From assembly GCF_016757215.1 (NCBI RefSeq), contig NZ_JAESIY010000002.1, positions 546,055 through 610,054 of the forward strand: 64,000 bases of DNA, in the 5' to 3' direction. Position 1 is the first letter of the stretch; the number at the start of each line of letters is the position of its first letter. The DNA comes from Fulvivirga sediminis. GTDB lineage: Bacteria > Bacteroidota > Bacteroidia > Cytophagales > Cyclobacteriaceae. Shown piece by piece: positions 62,118 through 64,000 of the stretch. Made by a program: the position numbers and the translations under genes. The notes beneath the pieces were generated by a model. The model was not told the DNA's origin, made no database searches, and was given only the letters and a program-made list of their open reading frames with translations.

Positions 62118-62738
62118 ATGAATAAATCACTAGATCCTAGAATAAACAGATTAAATATAGATAAATACCCGGCTGATCTCACAAGAAAAGTGCCTTTGGA
62201 CCAATTTGGCACATACGAGGTCTTCACCCAAAGCAAGACAGAACAACCTTACCAGCACGAAGGGATAGTGCATGCTCCAAGCAAAGAAATGGCATTTATA
62301 TTTGCTAAGGAGCAATTTAGTCGTCGTATGACTTGCTCCGGCCTATTCGTTGTAGAAACCAAAAATATATTTGTTACAGCCACTACTGAGAATAACATTA
62401 ATGTATATCATACCGTATCCGAAAAATTCGATACCACAGGTCATTTGGAACAGTATGAGTTTTTTCACCTATTAAAAAGGGGAAAGCAGCACCTGCATGT
62501 AGGCTCTATAGAAGCTCGCAACGCTCAAGAAGCACTGGCACTGGCCAAACCAGCATTTTCAGAAGAAGATCCAGTGCTCAATGCATGGATAATAAAAACT
62601 AAGGATATTCTCTTTTCCTCCGAAGAAGATACCATAATCTGGAATACGCTACCCGATAAAAAATTTAGAAATGCCTCTGCTTACAAAGCCTCAGACAAAA
62701 TAAAGGCCTTTAAAGAATCTCAAAAATCTACTTTATGA
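62118..62738 (+). CDS. paaB: Phenylacetyl-CoA epoxidase subunit PaaB with tandem duplicated domain
   Basis: The 206-residue protein is about twice the length of E. coli PaaB (95). Residues about 31-95 (YEVFTQSK, then HEGIVHAPSKEMAFIFAKEQFSRR) and about 112-178 (YEFFHLLK, then HVGSIEARNAQEALALAKPAF) both match the single PaaB domain, so the gene contains two copies head to tail. The second copy is slightly more diverged in its C-terminal part. PaaB bridges and stabilises the PaaAC complex by family knowledge. It follows paaA by 43 bases and overlaps paaC by 4. Confidence 0.9.
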   Translation: MNKSLDPRINRLNIDKYPADLTRKVPLDQFGTYEVFTQSKTEQPYQHEGIVHAPSKEMAFIFAKEQFSRRMTCSGLFVVETKNIFVTATTENNINVYHTVSEKFDTTGHLEQYEFFHLLKRGKQHLHVGSIEARNAQEALALAKPAFSEEDPVLNAWIIKTKDILFSSEEDTIIWNTLPDKKFRNASAYKASDKIKAFKESQKSTL

Positions 62739-63487
62739 ATACTGATGCCATTAAAGAACTACTCTATAAAATAGCTGACGACCAACTTATTATTGGTCAT
62801 AGAAATAGCGAATGGACAGGTATGGGGCCCATTTTGGAAGAAGATATCGCTTTCTCTTCCATGGCTCAGGATAAGATCGGCCAAAGCTATGCCTTATACC
62901 AACTGCTTCATGACCTTGGCGAAGACGAACCCGATCAAGTAGCTTTCATGCGCAAGGCTAACCAATTTAAAAACAGCCAGCTTACAGAACTACCAAATGG
63001 AGAATATGATTATAGCCTACTACGTCACTTTCTTTTTGATACGGCAGAAAGTATTCGTTTTGAATTTCTTGCTCAATCCGCTTATTCACCATTGGCGCTA
63101 TTAGCAAAAAAGATTCAAGGAGAATTACGATATCATACCATGCATGCGAATACTTGGATAAAACAGCTTGGCAATGCCAATCAAGAAAGTATTTTAAGGC
63201 TTCAAGCTTCTTTAGACCAACTGTTTCCTTTTGCTTTGGGCATTTTTGAGCCTTCGCCCTTTGAAAATGTACTTATAGAAGAGAAAATTTTTGTAGGTGA
63301 AAAAGTTATTATGCAAAAGTGGCAAGAGCAAATCGCCAAAATACTTAATGCCACAGAACTGCTAATTCCTTCATTTTCAGAGCCTGCCATTTATGGCGGA
63401 AGATTTGGTCACCATACAGAACACCTCACCTTGTTGTTGGAAGAAATGTCTGAAGTATTTAGAATCGACCCTACTGCAGAATGGTAA
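62735..63487 (+). CDS. paaC: Phenylacetyl-CoA epoxidase structural subunit PaaC
   Basis: The 250-residue protein has a ferritin-like helical fold with RNSEWTGMGPILEEDIAFSSMAQDKIG near the N-terminus and LAQSAYSPLALLAKKIQGELRYH in the middle. The length matches E. coli PaaC (248). It pairs with PaaA in a heterodimer and lacks an active diiron site by family knowledge. Its start overlaps the paaB stop by 4 bases, so expression is coupled. The gene is complete. Confidence 0.95.
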   Translation: MNTDAIKELLYKIADDQLIIGHRNSEWTGMGPILEEDIAFSSMAQDKIGQSYALYQLLHDLGEDEPDQVAFMRKANQFKNSQLTELPNGEYDYSLLRHFLFDTAESIRFEFLAQSAYSPLALLAKKIQGELRYHTMHANTWIKQLGNANQESILRLQASLDQLFPFALGIFEPSPFENVLIEEKIFVGEKVIMQKWQEQIAKILNATELLIPSFSEPAIYGGRFGHHTEHLTLLLEEMSEVFRIDPTAEW

Positions 63488-63499
63488 CTGAACTTCCTT

Positions 63500-63507
63500 T
63501 ATATTTG
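63500..63507 (+). promoter_or_regulatory. Possible internal -7 box (TATATTTG) before paaD
   Basis: TATATTTG matches TAnnTTTG and ends 17 bases before the paaD start, in the short gap after paaC. No -33 element is visible, so this may be chance inside the operon. Confidence 0.25.
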
Positions 63508-63524
63508 CATCGTTTGCTTTTGTA

Positions 63525-64000
63525 ATGATACCTACTGAAGAAAATATAATGGAATGGCTGGAGCAGGTAAAAGATCCCGAAATACCTGTGTTATCTCTGG
63601 TAGACCTTGGAGTTATTACCAAGGTAGAAGTGAATGGCTATAGGGTAGTGATCACCATCACACCTACATTTACGGGGTGCCCCGCCATTGAATATATGAA
63701 GCAAGACATTATAGAAGTCCTTAACAGCTATGGAATAGATTACGTAGATGTTAATGTATCTTTCGAAAAAAGCTGGAACTCTAACATGATCTCCGAGAGA
63801 GGAAAAAAAGCCCTCAAAGATTTCGGACTAGCTCCCCCACCACCGCACAATCTTATTTTTGACATAGATATATTGGATAATATTGAATGCCCTAACTGCG
63901 GAAGTAAAAATACTGACTTAAAAACCCCTTTTGGTCCCACGGCATGTAGATCTATACACCATTGCAATAATTGCCAGGAAACCTTCGAGCAGTTTAAGCC
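63525..64000 (+). CDS. paaD: Phenylacetate degradation protein PaaD (cut by window edge)
   Basis: The frame starts at 63525 (MIPTEENIMEWLEQVKDPEI) and is open to the window end, giving 158 codons, close to the usual family length of about 165. The N-terminal MIP18-type domain holds DPEIPVLSLVDLGVI and TPTFTGCPA, and the C-terminal part has a four-Cys zinc-ribbon-like pattern (CPNCGS ... CRSIHHCNNC). The family helps assemble the iron or Fe-S centres of the epoxidase. It follows paaC by 37 bases. The last few codons and any paaE are beyond the edge. Confidence 0.93.
   Translation, partial: MIPTEENIMEWLEQVKDPEIPVLSLVDLGVITKVEVNGYRVVITITPTFTGCPAIEYMKQDIIEVLNSYGIDYVDVNVSFEKSWNSNMISERGKKALKDFGLAPPPPHNLIFDIDILDNIECPNCGSKNTDLKTPFGPTACRSIHHCNNCQETFEQFK

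Noticed and set aside
62091..63520. GCAAACGAT seen upstream of paaB and, reversed, upstream of paaD as a paa regulon site
   Set aside because: Nine bases in opposite orientations with different spacing inside an operon; chance similarity is likely.
1..64000. CRISPR arrays, insertion sequences, prophage or integrase genes
   Set aside because: No regularly spaced repeats, transposase or phage-type gene was seen on either strand.

Overview
The window looks like a chromosomal segment of an AT-rich member of the Bacteroidota, most likely a Cytophagales-type marine or soil bacterium. The signs are two SusC/SusD pairs, a hybrid two-component system, a type IX secretion sorting domain, lipoproteins with an acidic stretch after the lipid cysteine, a fused alpha/beta E1 dehydrogenase, TAnnTTTG promoter boxes and no Shine-Dalgarno sequences. 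The genus is inference; no rRNA or other taxonomic marker is present.

Positions 1-21017, all on the minus strand, form a polysaccharide utilization locus (PUL). In transcription order it holds SusC, SusD, two IPT-domain surface lipoproteins, a terminator, a secreted PHP-family metallohydrolase, a hybrid two-component sensor/regulator (HTCS), a PA14-containing GH31 glycosidase (alpha-xylosidase type), a second SusC, and the first 124 codons of a second SusD that runs off the left edge. The same 12-base palindromic motif precedes both susC genes. Xyloglucan or another alpha-xyloside is the best guess for the substrate, but other glycanases would have to lie outside the window.

Positions 21400-45800 are mostly housekeeping. 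They hold a small ORF with its own terminator, a TonB-dependent receptor, ribosomal protein S1, an ABC ATPase paired with a TolC-like protein, cysteine synthesis (serine acetyltransferase and cysteine synthase) with a serine hydrolase, and adenine deaminase. A 44-residue lipoprotein, a LuxE-like protein, the fused E1 enzyme, alanine dehydrogenase, an orphan HsdR-N nuclease-like protein, an SLC13 permease, an MFS transporter and an ExbB/ExbD motor operon follow.

Positions 45876-59625 start with tRNA-Ser(GGA), asparaginase and TatD. An envelope-glycan region follows: a flippase-like LPG-synthase transmembrane protein, two membrane GT2 enzymes, a SpoIIE-type phosphatase and a polysaccharide deacetylase in one run, then ruvC, two more glycosyltransferases, a Wzx-like flippase, a DegT/DnrJ aminotransferase and another glycosyltransferase.

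Positions 60457-64000 hold a TetR regulator followed by paaA, paaB, paaC and paaD, the phenylacetyl-CoA epoxidase genes; paaD runs off the right edge. PaaB carries two tandem copies of its domain. A long inverted repeat between tetR and paaA is a candidate operator. Several genes here and elsewhere have a TAnnTTTG box ending exactly 4 bases before the start codon, which suggests leaderless transcripts.
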